From the NCBI RefSeq assembly GCF_001613465.1, contig NZ_BDCK01000059.1:1-32309 (forward strand): DNA of 32,309 nucleotides, read 5' to 3'. The translations under genes were made by a program, and so were the position numbers. Under the pieces are notes generated by a model that worked only from the letters and a program-made list of their open reading frames with translations, did no database searches and had not been told where the DNA came from. Below are positions 24,160 through 32,233 of this stretch, piece after piece. Source of the DNA: Nocardia niwae NBRC 108934 = DSM 45340. GTDB taxonomy: Bacteria > Actinomycetota > Actinomycetes > Mycobacteriales > Mycobacteriaceae. How positions within the stretch are numbered: position 1 is the stretch's first letter; the number at the start of each line of letters is the position of its first letter.

Positions 24160-25065
24160 ATGGCGCGTGACTACTACGAAGTGCTCGGTGTCCCGCGCGG
24201 CGCCGGCACCGACGAAATCCAGCAGGCGTACCGCAAGCTGGCGCGCAAATATCACCCCGACGTGAACAAGGACCCCACTGCGGAGGACAAGTTCAAGGAG
24301 GCCAACGAGGCCTACCAGGTGTTATCCGACCCGGACACCCGGAAACGCTACGACCGATTCGGTGACGACTTCCGGCGTGTGCCCGAGGACTACGACGAAC
24401 GGGTCCGGGCAAGCACCGGGCGGTACGGCGGCCCGGGCAGAAGGGTGCACTTCGGTCAAGGTTTCGGTCGCGAGGGCGCGGTCAACTTCGAGGACCTCTT
24501 CGGGCAGATGTTCGGCGGCGCCGGCGGGTACGGGCCGATTCCCGGCGCCGACCAGGAAGCGGAACTGGAACTGACTCTGGAACAGGCGTATCGGGGCGGC
24601 AAACACACACTCAGACTGGACGGACGCCAGTACGACGTCGACATTCCCGCCGGTGTCCTGGACGGCCAGAGAATCCGGCTGGCCGGGCAAGGCGGGCGGA
24701 GCAACGGTGACGCGCCGCCCGGGGATCTGTACCTCGTAGTGCGGATTAAGCCGCATCCCCGGTTCCGGGTACAGGGCCGGGACATCTATGTGGACCTGCC
24801 CGTATCGCCATGGGAGGCGGTGCTCGGGTCGACCGTCGTCGTTCCCACCCCGGGTGGCGAAGCGAAAGTCAAAGTGGCTCCGGGCTCGTCGACGGGAAGG
24901 AAGCTGCGGCTGCGCGGAGAAGGAATGCCCAATCCGCGTGGCCCCAACGGCAACCTCTACGCCGAGATCAAGGTGATGGTGCCGTCGAAACCGACAGCCC
25001 GCGAACGTGAGCTGTTCGAGCAGTTGGCCACCGAATCGAACTTCGATCCGAGGAAAGCGACATGA
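24160..25065 (+). CDS. cbpA: DnaJ-type cochaperone without zinc fingers (CbpA-like)
   Basis: A 301-residue J-protein. The J domain (residues 1-70) has HPD at 32-34 in RKYHPDVNKDP, the loop that stimulates DnaK ATPase. A Gly-rich linker (about 85-125, GGPGRRVHFGQGFGREGAV) leads to the two C-terminal peptide-binding domains (ELELTLEQAYRGGKHTLRL, and DIYVDLPVSPWEAVLGSTV). There are no CxxCxGxG zinc fingers, so it is of the CbpA/DnaJ2 class. ATG 24160 lies just after grpE, and the stop overlaps the next gene as ATGA. Being followed by a CbpM-like gene matches the CbpA-CbpM pairing known from other bacteria. Confidence 0.93.
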   Translation: MARDYYEVLGVPRGAGTDEIQQAYRKLARKYHPDVNKDPTAEDKFKEANEAYQVLSDPDTRKRYDRFGDDFRRVPEDYDERVRASTGRYGGPGRRVHFGQGFGREGAVNFEDLFGQMFGGAGGYGPIPGADQEAELELTLEQAYRGGKHTLRLDGRQYDVDIPAGVLDGQRIRLAGQGGRSNGDAPPGDLYLVVRIKPHPRFRVQGRDIYVDLPVSPWEAVLGSTVVVPTPGGEAKVKVAPGSSTGRKLRLRGEGMPNPRGPNGNLYAEIKVMVPSKPTARERELFEQLATESNFDPRKAT

Positions 25066-25394
25066 GCACCCCGACCCCGGTCACCCAGTACGTATTGGTT
25101 CGCCGTCCCGGATTGTCGCCAGATGCCTTCGCCGAACGTACCGGGCTGCACCCGGACCTGGCACGAAGGCTTGTGGCGCTCGGCCTGCTCGACGCCCACC
25201 GAGACGTCGGCGGCGCGATGTCGTTCGAACCATCCGAAGTGGTCCAGGCCGCCCGCATCCAACGGCTGCGGACCGGTCTGGGCTTGAACTACTCGGCAAT
25301 CGGGCTCGTGCTCGATCTGCTGGATCGAATCGAGGAACTCGAAGCAGCTTCCCGCGGAAGGAGGGCACCCCATGGACACCGGCAGCCTGACTGA
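25062..25394 (+). CDS. cbpM: CbpM-like (MerR-type) chaperone modulator
   Basis: A 110-residue protein with a MerR-like helix-turn-helix (LSPDAFAERTGLHPDLARRL) and a C-terminal helix (LNYSAIGLVLDLLDRIEELE). It matches the actinobacterial chaperone modulator CbpM family, which in other bacteria binds the J domain of CbpA and restrains it. HspR, an alternative, also has a MerR fold but normally carries the longer sequence ending in a Lys/Arg tail; the short length and lack of the HspR core favour CbpM. ATG 25062 overlaps the dnaJ stop. The end overlaps clpB by 23 bases in a different frame, so all these genes are coupled. Confidence 0.75.
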   Translation: MSTPTPVTQYVLVRRPGLSPDAFAERTGLHPDLARRLVALGLLDAHRDVGGAMSFEPSEVVQAARIQRLRTGLGLNYSAIGLVLDLLDRIEELEAASRGRRAPHGHRQPD

Positions 25395-28005
25395 AAAGTC
25401 ACGAGAAGCCCTGCAGGAAGCCCAGAATGTAGCGACCAGAATGGGTCACACCGAGGTCGACGGAGAGCATCTGCTGCTCGCGTTGGTCGATCAGCGGGAA
25501 GGGCTGGTACCTCGACTGCTCGAGCAGGCCGGCGCCAACGTCGATGCCCTGCGATCCGATCTGGAACGTGAACTCTCGCGCAGGCCGAAGGTCAGCGGCC
25601 CCGGCGCGACGCCCGGTCAGGTGATGATCACCCAGCGCCTGGCCAAGTTGCTCGACGCCGCGGAGCGGGAGGCGAAGCGACTCAAGGATTCCTACGTGTC
25701 CGTGGAGCATCTCGTGATGGCCCTCTCCGAGGAGGGGTCGGCCACTGCGGCAGGCCGGGTCCTCGCCAGTCATGGGGTCACGCGAGAATCCTTCCTCGCC
25801 GTCTTGACCACAGTGCGCGGCCATCAGCGCGTCACATCGGCGACCCCGGAAGGGGCCTACGAGGCGCTGGAGAAGTACGGACGCGATCTCGTCTCCGAGG
25901 CCCGGATAGGCGCACTCGATCCGGTCATCGGCCGAGATGCCGAGATCCGTAGGGTAACGCAGATCCTGAGCCGGAAGACGAAGAACAATCCGGTGCTGAT
26001 CGGCGACCCCGGCGTCGGTAAGACCGCGATCGTGGAGGGCCTCGCCCAGCGGATCGTCCGCGGCGATGTGCCCGAGGGCCTGCGCGACAAGACGATCTTC
26101 TCGCTCGACATGGGTTCCCTGGTGGCCGGCGCGAAGTACCGCGGCGAGTTCGAGGAGCGACTGCAGGCGGTGCTGTCCGAGGTGAAGGCGGCCGAGGGGC
26201 GCATCCTGTTGTTCGTCGACGAGTTACATACCGTTGTGGGCGCGGGATCAGTCGGCGGCGACGGATCTCTCGACGCCGGCAACATGCTCAAGCCGATGCT
26301 CGCCCGCGGCGAACTACACATGATCGGTGCCACCACTCTCGACGAGTATCGCAAGCACATCGAATCCGATGCGGCACTGGAGCGTCGCTTCCAGACCGTT
26401 CTCGTCGACGAGCCCAGCATCGAGGATGCGATCTCGATTCTGCGCGGACTTCGGGAACGCCTCGAGGTGTTTCACGGCGTGAAGATCAAGGACGGCGCCC
26501 TGGTTGCCGCCGTGACCCTCTCGCACCGGTACATCACAGACCGCTTCCTTCCGGACAAGGCGATCGACCTGGTCGACGAGGCATGCGCTCGGCAACGCAC
26601 AGAAATCGACTCGATGCCCGCCGAACTCGACGAGCTCACCCGGAAAGTGACCCGGCTGGAGATCGAAGAGGCCGCGCTGTCGAAGGAAACGGACGCGGCC
26701 AGCAAGGCGCGCCTCGAAGAGTTGCGCAAGGAGCTGGCCGACCTACGGGCCGAGGCCGACGCCAGGCACGCTCAGTGGGAGGCCGAGCGGCAGGCGATCC
26801 GGCGGGTGCAGGAGCTGCGGGGAGAGCTGGAACGGTTGCGCCACGAGGCCGAGGAGGCAGAGCGCAACTACGACCTCAACCGGGCCGCCGAGTTGCGATA
26901 CGGCGAGATCACCGAGCTGGAACGCAGGCTCAGGGCGGCGGAGGAGCAACTGGCCACCAGGCAGGGCCGGACCCCGTTGCTGCGTGAAGTGGTCACCGAA
27001 GACGAGATCGCGGAGATCGTGGCCGCATGGACGGGTATCCCGGTCGCCCGGCTGCAGGAAGGCGAGCGGGAGAAGCTGCTGAAGCTCGACGAGATTCTGC
27101 ACGAGAGGGTCGTCGGCCAGGACGAGGCGGTGCAACTGGTCGCAGACGCGGTGATCCGGGCGAGGTCGGGTATCCGTGACCCGCGCCGGCCGATCGGTTC
27201 GTTCATCTTCCTGGGCCCTACCGGCGTGGGAAAGACCGAGCTCGCAAAGACACTGGCCAGTGCCCTCTTCGACAGCGAAGACAACATGGTGCGCCTGGAC
27301 ATGAGCGAGTACCAGGAGCGGCACACGGTGAGCAGGCTCATCGGTGCGCCCCCCGGGTACGTCGGATACGACGAGGGCGGCCAGCTCACCGAAGCGGTGC
27401 GCCGCAAGCCGTATTCCGTAGTGCTCTTCGACGAGATCGAGAAGGCCCACGCCGACGTCTTCAATACCCTGCTGCAGGTGCTCGATGACGGCCGGATCAC
27501 CGATTCTCAAGGCAGGCAGGTCGATTTCCGGAACACGGTGATCATCATGACATCCAACATCGGATCCCAGTATCTCCTCGAGGGAGTCACAGCCGATGGC
27601 GAGATCAAACCGGATGCCCGGGGTCGGGTGCTGGCGGAACTACGCGGGCACTTCCGTCCGGAGTTCCTCAACCGGGTCGACGACATCGTGTTGTTCACCC
27701 CGCTCACGCTGCCCCAGATCGAGCACATCGTCGAGCTACAACTCACCGACCTTCGCAACAGGTTGTCGGAGCGGCAGATACACCTGGATATCACGCCGGA
27801 AGCGCGCCGGCTCATCGCCGAACACGGTTTCGACCCGGTCTACGGTGCGCGGCCGCTGCGACGGTACATCGCCCACGAGGTGGAGACCAAGATAGGTCGT
27901 GCGCTGTTGCGCGGCGAGATCGAACCGGGTGGCACCATCCGTGTCACGGTGGACGGCGGCGAGCTCGCCGTCGCCTATGCGGAACCCGCCGTCGCCGCGG
28001 CCTGA
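25372..28005 (+). CDS. clpB: ATP-dependent disaggregase ClpB
   Basis: An 877-residue Hsp100 protein that pulls polypeptides out of aggregates with DnaK. The Clp_N domain (1-150) has two repeats (GHTEVDGEHLLLAL, YVSVEHLVMAL). AAA1 has Walker A GDPGVGKT at 211-218 and Walker B LFVDELH near 283. The coiled-coil M-domain (about 400-530) reads LRAEADARHAQWEAERQAI and so on, which marks ClpB rather than ClpC/A. AAA2 has Walker A GPTGVGKT at 615-622, Walker B LFDEIEKAH near 687 and the pore loop GYVGYDEGG. The start is ATG 25372 within the cbpM gene, preceded by AAGGAGGG. Downstream, thioredoxin follows after 14 bases. Confidence 0.96.
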   Translation: MDTGSLTEKSREALQEAQNVATRMGHTEVDGEHLLLALVDQREGLVPRLLEQAGANVDALRSDLERELSRRPKVSGPGATPGQVMITQRLAKLLDAAEREAKRLKDSYVSVEHLVMALSEEGSATAAGRVLASHGVTRESFLAVLTTVRGHQRVTSATPEGAYEALEKYGRDLVSEARIGALDPVIGRDAEIRRVTQILSRKTKNNPVLIGDPGVGKTAIVEGLAQRIVRGDVPEGLRDKTIFSLDMGSLVAGAKYRGEFEERLQAVLSEVKAAEGRILLFVDELHTVVGAGSVGGDGSLDAGNMLKPMLARGELHMIGATTLDEYRKHIESDAALERRFQTVLVDEPSIEDAISILRGLRERLEVFHGVKIKDGALVAAVTLSHRYITDRFLPDKAIDLVDEACARQRTEIDSMPAELDELTRKVTRLEIEEAALSKETDAASKARLEELRKELADLRAEADARHAQWEAERQAIRRVQELRGELERLRHEAEEAERNYDLNRAAELRYGEITELERRLRAAEEQLATRQGRTPLLREVVTEDEIAEIVAAWTGIPVARLQEGEREKLLKLDEILHERVVGQDEAVQLVADAVIRARSGIRDPRRPIGSFIFLGPTGVGKTELAKTLASALFDSEDNMVRLDMSEYQERHTVSRLIGAPPGYVGYDEGGQLTEAVRRKPYSVVLFDEIEKAHADVFNTLLQVLDDGRITDSQGRQVDFRNTVIIMTSNIGSQYLLEGVTADGEIKPDARGRVLAELRGHFRPEFLNRVDDIVLFTPLTLPQIEHIVELQLTDLRNRLSERQIHLDITPEARRLIAEHGFDPVYGARPLRRYIAHEVETKIGRALLRGEIEPGGTIRVTVDGGELAVAYAEPAVAAA

Positions 28006-28019
28006 GAAGAGGTGCCGTC

Positions 28020-28472
28020 ATGGGATCCGAAAAGGTGAAGTGCCCGAACTGCGGCAGGGTCAACAAGGTAGCGGCGGCCGGGGAAGGAAAACCGCGCTGC
28101 GGGAACTGCCACGAACCGCTGCCCTGGATCGCCTCGGCAGTGGACGACGACTTCGCGGAGGTCGCCGAGAAATCCTCGGTGCCTGTGCTCGTCGACCTCT
28201 GGGCGACGTGGTGCGGTCCTTGCCGCATGGTCAGTCCGGCGCTCGAGCAGCTCGCCAGGGAACGCGCGGGTCAGATCAAGCTGGTGAAAATCGATGTGGA
28301 TGCTGCGCCCAAGACGGCCGAACGGTTCACCGTCCGCGCCGTACCGACTCTGCTGGTGATCGACCGAGGCGAGGTTCTGGCTCATCAGGCGGGCGCAGCT
28401 CCGGTACCACAACTGCGCACATGGCTCGATCAGGCGCTCTCGGAAAAAGCAGGCAAGGAGACGAAGCCATGA
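28020..28472 (+). CDS. trxC: thioredoxin with N-terminal zinc ribbon (Trx2/TrxC type)
   Basis: A 150-residue redox protein. Cys8-Pro-Asn-Cys11 and Cys27-Gly-Asn-Cys30 form a small zinc ribbon, a feature of TrxC-type thioredoxins. The active site is WCGPC (Trp64, Cys65, Cys68) in LVDLWATWCGPCR, and the cis-Pro is Pro109 in AVPTLLV. It should reduce protein disulphides in the cytosol, and the zinc ribbon links activity to oxidative stress in known TrxC proteins. The start ATG 28020 has AAGAGG about five bases upstream. The stop overlaps the start of the next gene as ATGA. It shares the operon with a TrxR-like protein that may serve as its electron source. Confidence 0.93.
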   Translation: MGSEKVKCPNCGRVNKVAAAGEGKPRCGNCHEPLPWIASAVDDDFAEVAEKSSVPVLVDLWATWCGPCRMVSPALEQLARERAGQIKLVKIDVDAAPKTAERFTVRAVPTLLVIDRGEVLAHQAGAAPVPQLRTWLDQALSEKAGKETKP

Positions 28473-28735
28473 CTTCCATCCATGTGGACCCACACGTGAC
28501 CGCGATCCGGCCCGTCGCACCTCGGACTCCGCAGGGCTGCGAGGAATGTCTTCGCCTCGGCACCCCGTGGGTACATCTGAGGCTGTGTCTGACGTGCGGA
28601 CACGTCGGTTGCTGCGACTCCTCGCCGGGCCAGCACGCGAGCGCGCACGCTCACGTCATCGGCCATCCGATCGTCCAATCGATGGAGCCAGGTGAAGATT
28701 GGCGCTGGTGTTATGTCGACCAGAACTTCGTCTGA
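28469..28735 (+). CDS. UBP-type zinc-finger protein
   Basis: An 88-residue protein dominated by one UBP-type zinc finger (PF02148). The Cys/His pattern is CEECLRLGTPWVHLRLCLTC, then GHVGCCDSSPGQHASAHAHV and GHPIVQSMEPGEDWRW. The pattern matches the ubiquitin-hydrolase zinc finger of eukaryotic USP5 and HDAC6, but bacteria with it lack ubiquitin, so here it may bind free C-terminal Gly tails, Pup-like tails or simply zinc. ATG 28469 overlaps the thioredoxin stop; its 3' end overlaps the next gene by 23 bases. In actinobacteria this small gene is regularly found next to TrxR-like cyclic-nucleotide-domain oxidoreductases. Function is unknown. Confidence 0.88.
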   Translation: MTSIHVDPHVTAIRPVAPRTPQGCEECLRLGTPWVHLRLCLTCGHVGCCDSSPGQHASAHAHVIGHPIVQSMEPGEDWRWCYVDQNFV

Positions 28736-30437
28736 GGACGCCGCTCCCGTCCGCGACATTCCGCCGCTCGACGAGACTCCGGATGAGCTCGGAGCGTACC
28801 CGCGGCTGACGGACGACCAGGTCGCGACACTCAAGGTCGGCGGCATGCGTCGATCGGTTCGCGCCGGCGAGGTGCTGATCCGAGAGGGCGAACCCAGCAA
28901 CGACTTCCTCGTTATCCTCTCGGGCAAGGTCGCGATCATCGACGAGGGCGACGGAGCCGGCGAACGTCGGATACTGCGCGTGCACGGCCCCGGCCGATTC
29001 CTGGGCGAGCTCGGACTGCTGGAAGGCCAGGTGGCGTTCTTCACCGCCGAGGCGATCGAGGACGGCGAGATGCTCGTCGTCCCGGCCGACCGGGTGCGCG
29101 CGCTGGTTTCCCACGATCCCGTGCTCAGCGATCTGATCCTGCGCGCCTACCTGGTGCGGCGGCACCTGCTGATCGGGCTGGGTTCGGGATTCCGGATCAT
29201 CGGCTCCCGCTATTCACCGGATACGTTGCGGCTTCGGCAGTTCGCCACGCGAAACCGATTGCCCCACAGATGGATCGATGTGGAGCAGGACGAACGGGCG
29301 GAGCAGCTGCTGCGCAGCCTGAACGTCGCCCCCGAGGACACTCCCGTCGTGATCTGGCACGGCGATAAGGTGCTGCGCAATCCCACGAGTGCGGAACTCG
29401 CCCGCATCGTCGGGCTTCCGGTCCCGGACTCGGTCCGGGACGCAGCCCAGGCCGTCTGCGACCTCGTCGTGGTGGGTGCGGGACCAGCCGGTCTGGCCGC
29501 GTCCGTGTACGGCGCCTCGGACGGGTTGAACACGGTGACACTGGAGTCGTTCGCCGCGGGCGGCCAGGCCAGCACCTCATCCCGGATCGAGAACTACCTC
29601 GGCTTCCCGGCAGGGATCTCCGGCGCCGAATTGGCGGAGCGAGCCGTGATCCAGGCCGGGAAGTTCGGCGCCCGCATCCTGGTGTCGGCGGAGGTGACCG
29701 GTGTGGGGTCCGAGGACGGCCACCACGTGCTCCGGCTGGCGGACGGCGGCACGGTTCGCGGCCGGGCCGTCGTGCTCGCCACCGGGGCGCGATACCGCAA
29801 GTTGGCGGTTCCGGGAATCGAGGTACTGGAGGGGACGAGCGTGTACTACGCCGCGACCCATCAGGAAGCGCGGATGTGCGGCACCGACCCGGTGGCCATC
29901 GTCGGCGGCGGCAACTCCGCCGGACAGGCCACCGTCTTTCTCGCCGACCGTGTCTCCCACGTTCACCTGCTCATCCGCGGCGGTGACCTCGGAAAGAGCA
30001 TGTCCCGATACCTCGTCGACCAGATCGAGCGCCATCCGCGCGTGACCGTCCACCGGAATACCGAGATTCGCGAGGTCCACGGTGAGAAGTACCTCGACCA
30101 GATTGTGGTCGAGAACAATCACACGGGCGAACAGGACACCCTCCGGGTACACGCCCTGTTCGTCTTCATCGGCGCGGTGCCGCACACCGGGTGGCTGGCC
30201 GACACGATCGCACTCGACGACCACGGCTTCGTCCTCACGGGCGTGGACGCGGTCCACGCCCGTGAGGACGGCAACCAGTGGATCGGCGACCGGCCATCGA
30301 GGACGCTCGAAACAAGCTCGCCCGGCCTGTTCGCTGCCGGCGACGTCCGCACCGGCTCCGTGAAACGTGTCGCCTCCGCTGTCGGTGAGGGAGCGATGGC
30401 GGTTCGCCAAATCCATGAATACTTCGACAGGAGCTGA
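28713..30437 (+). CDS. cyclic-nucleotide-binding domain fused to a thioredoxin-reductase-like flavoprotein
   Basis: A 574-residue fusion. Residues about 40-150 form a cNMP-binding beta-barrel (RAGEVLIREGEPSNDFLVIL, then GRFLGELGLLEGQ). Residues about 165-245 look like a thioredoxin/glutaredoxin-type spacer (RLRQFATRNRLPHRWIDV). The C-terminal 330 residues are a TrxR-like oxidoreductase with FAD motif GAGPAG at 255-260 and NADPH motif GGGNSAG at 398-404, ending in the FAD-binding AAGDVRTGSVKRVASAVGEG. The CxxC of true thioredoxin reductases is absent: only Cys389 is left, in EARMCGTDP. So it may pass electrons differently, perhaps through the middle domain, or be a regulator. GTG 28692 is an alternative start. 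It overlaps the UBP gene and precedes the DUF1931 gene by four bases. Confidence 0.9.
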   Translation: MSTRTSSEDAAPVRDIPPLDETPDELGAYPRLTDDQVATLKVGGMRRSVRAGEVLIREGEPSNDFLVILSGKVAIIDEGDGAGERRILRVHGPGRFLGELGLLEGQVAFFTAEAIEDGEMLVVPADRVRALVSHDPVLSDLILRAYLVRRHLLIGLGSGFRIIGSRYSPDTLRLRQFATRNRLPHRWIDVEQDERAEQLLRSLNVAPEDTPVVIWHGDKVLRNPTSAELARIVGLPVPDSVRDAAQAVCDLVVVGAGPAGLAASVYGASDGLNTVTLESFAAGGQASTSSRIENYLGFPAGISGAELAERAVIQAGKFGARILVSAEVTGVGSEDGHHVLRLADGGTVRGRAVVLATGARYRKLAVPGIEVLEGTSVYYAATHQEARMCGTDPVAIVGGGNSAGQATVFLADRVSHVHLLIRGGDLGKSMSRYLVDQIERHPRVTVHRNTEIREVHGEKYLDQIVVENNHTGEQDTLRVHALFVFIGAVPHTGWLADTIALDDHGFVLTGVDAVHAREDGNQWIGDRPSRTLETSSPGLFAAGDVRTGSVKRVASAVGEGAMAVRQIHEYFDRS

Positions 30438-30441
30438 CGAC

Positions 30442-30891
30442 ATGCCAGTAATGGGGACCGTGAAATTCCAGCAACTCTTCCGAGCAGCGGCCGGCCTACG
30501 AGTCGACCGGAACGATCTCAAGCGCTATACGGATTTCGTCGACGACAAGATCTACGATCTGATCCTCATCGGCAAGTCCTCGGCGAAGGCGAACCTGAGG
30601 GACGTGATCGAACCGTGGGACCTACCGATCACCAAGGGGCTGCAGGAGAGTATCCACCGGTTCGAGAAACTCGACCAGGAAATCGAACTCCAGTCTGTGC
30701 TCGATCAACTAACGGCCCGGCCGCCGTTGGACATGGCCCTCTCCGAGGCGACCGAGCAGCGACTGCCGCTGATCGCCGGAGGCTTGAGCGTGGCGCTGGC
30801 GCACACATTCGTCACGATTGAACCGGACCGTAGCAACCCAGGGACCGCCGAATGGAACGTCGCCTTCGACATCTTCCATCTCCTGCTCTGA
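30442..30891 (+). CDS. DUF1931 histone-fold protein
   Basis: A 149-residue protein of the DUF1931 family, whose structures (Aquifex, Thermus) have a double histone fold. Typical landmarks are FQQLFRAAAGLRVDRNDLKR, DFVDDKIYDLILIGKSSAK and the nearly invariant EPWDLPITKGLQESIHRF. Two histone-like helical repeats fit within the length. Its function in bacteria is not established; DNA compaction or protection under stress is an inference from fold and context. AGGAG at 30429-30433 precedes ATG 30442 by eight bases. It is the last gene of the stress island, followed by an IS remnant. Confidence 0.9.
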   Translation: MPVMGTVKFQQLFRAAAGLRVDRNDLKRYTDFVDDKIYDLILIGKSSAKANLRDVIEPWDLPITKGLQESIHRFEKLDQEIELQSVLDQLTARPPLDMALSEATEQRLPLIAGGLSVALAHTFVTIEPDRSNPGTAEWNVAFDIFHLLL

Positions 30892-30916
30892 CCACCGCCC
30901 GCGCCCGGCGAACCAG

Positions 30917-30933
30917 TAGGTTCTGTCTCCCAA
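30917..30933 (+). repeat. 17-bp IS end, copy B
   Basis: TAGGTTCTGTCTCCCAA, identical to 7546-7562 and in the same orientation. Copy B lies 26 bases after the stress operon stop. Confidence 0.75.
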
Positions 30934-31170
30934 TCTGGTGGATAGCTCCATTCAGGTCGTGTAGTGGTGCAACATGCTCTGCTGTGACGGGGCTGGTGGT
31001 TGATCGATACCGGTAGTTCATCTGGTCGCCGACGGGCACGGGCGGGGTTGGGCGGTCGTGCTCACCCCGGGTCAGGTGAACGACTCGCCGATGCTGGACC
31101 CGGTACGACAAACTGGCCATCACCTACCGCGCCGGAGTCGTTCTGGCCCTGATCATCGAACGGCCGAGAG
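30917..31170 (+). mobile_element. IS5-like element remnant, internally deleted
   Basis: Begins with the same 17-bp end as at 7546. Further on, VLTPGQVNDSPMLDP (from about 31058) and, out of frame after about 31102, YDKLAITYRAGVVLALIIE are recognisable pieces of an IS5-family DDE transposase; the second is the C-terminal motif YDKLAxxYRAxVxLAxIIxW. The stretch between them in a full transposase, some 80 residues, is missing, and the N-terminal part is not readable. It is a decayed, non-functional copy. Confidence 0.65.
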
Positions 31171-31201
31171 CCGCCGGGCAGCCGTCGACACCATCACGTT
31201 G

Positions 31202-32233
31202 TCAGTCCGCGTGGTCGAATCGCTGGCGTTGCCGGGCCCCGTAGGCCGCCGCCTTCACGGCTTCGTCGTCCTCCATGCCTGATCCCAGCGCACCGCCCAG
31301 GGTCGCGACGGCGCCGACCAGCCAGGCCATCAGCAACAGCGTCGTCGATCCCGCGGGCCTGCCGGTGTTCTCGGTGACCATCTGCGGCGGGATCGTCCAC
31401 CAAGCGGTCAGCAGCAACAGGACGAACAGCGCGGTGTGGAAGACGACGACGCCGATCGTCAGGGTGATGACCGTCGAGGCGTTGTACAGCACCGCGCGCT
31501 CTCGGGCGCCGCTCGATCCCGGACGTTCCCACAGCTTGTGTTCGATGATGAGCCAGGCGATCAGCGACGCGCTCGCCAGCACCGTCGCCGCGCTCAACCG
31601 CCACGGCCCCATCGTGGCCGACAGTTGCCACATCGTCGGATAGGCCAGGCTGACCGCCCCGGTCGCGAAGGCCGCCATCATCACCTTCGACATGCCGGTC
31701 ACCAAACGCCACGGCCGGTTGGCATAGACCATGCCCGCGAGCAGCCGCAGACGAGACAGGGCCGAGGGCGCGAGATAATGGACGACATCGTCGTCCTGCA
31801 CCCGCTCGAGCCGCTTCGCCGGTGCGTGCTGTTCCCTGGAGCGGCCGGTCACCTCGGCCACGACGGTTCGCGCCAGGTCCCGTACCCGGCGCTCGATGAA
31901 CGCACCGCCCAACCCCGGGATGGAGATCACCGCGAAGCGGTCCGGCACGCTGATGTCGGCCAGTACTGGCGTCGTTCCCTGGCGCCGGGGCAGATCGGTG
32001 AGGTAGATAACGACGTCCTCGGTCTCCCCACCCGGGTCGATGGCTCCGACGACCTTCGAGAACTCGGTGTCCTCATCGATCGGGTAGGCATGACACCGCA
32101 CCGACACATCCCGAGCGCCGGATGCGGCCCCGTCGCTCCGAGTGCTCGACAGCGAATCGGACAGATGTTCGGCGATCGCCGCTGGGGCCCCGGGATCGGC
32201 GATCAGCAGAATTGACGACTGTTTCCCTGCCAT
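31202..32233 (-). CDS. membrane protein with cytosolic N-terminal domain, function unknown
   Basis: A 343-residue protein I cannot assign to a named family. Residues 1-160 look like a soluble alpha/beta domain: SSILLIADPGAPAAIAEHLS starts like a Rossmann-type strand-loop-helix, and DVVIYLTDLPRRQG and FAVISIPGLGGAFIERRV follow. Residues about 185-315 hold four to five hydrophobic segments (VMMAAFATGAVSLAYPTMW; LSAATVLASASLIAWLII; TVITLTIGVVVFHTALFVLL; TLLLMAWLVGAVATLGGALG). The C-terminal tail is charged. ATG 32233 has a G-rich region upstream but no clear Shine-Dalgarno. Its genes run away from the stress island across the IS remnant, so it is probably the start of unrelated flanking DNA. Confidence 0.8.
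   Translation of the reverse strand: MAGKQSSILLIADPGAPAAIAEHLSDSLSSTRSDGAASGARDVSVRCHAYPIDEDTEFSKVVGAIDPGGETEDVVIYLTDLPRRQGTTPVLADISVPDRFAVISIPGLGGAFIERRVRDLARTVVAEVTGRSREQHAPAKRLERVQDDDVVHYLAPSALSRLRLLAGMVYANRPWRLVTGMSKVMMAAFATGAVSLAYPTMWQLSATMGPWRLSAATVLASASLIAWLIIEHKLWERPGSSGARERAVLYNASTVITLTIGVVVFHTALFVLLLLTAWWTIPPQMVTENTGRPAGSTTLLLMAWLVGAVATLGGALGSGMEDDEAVKAAAYGARQRQRFDHAD

Noticed and set aside
25062..25394. HspR repressor
   Set aside because: MerR-like fold is shared, but size, position after a CbpA-type DnaJ and the C-terminal helix fit CbpM better.
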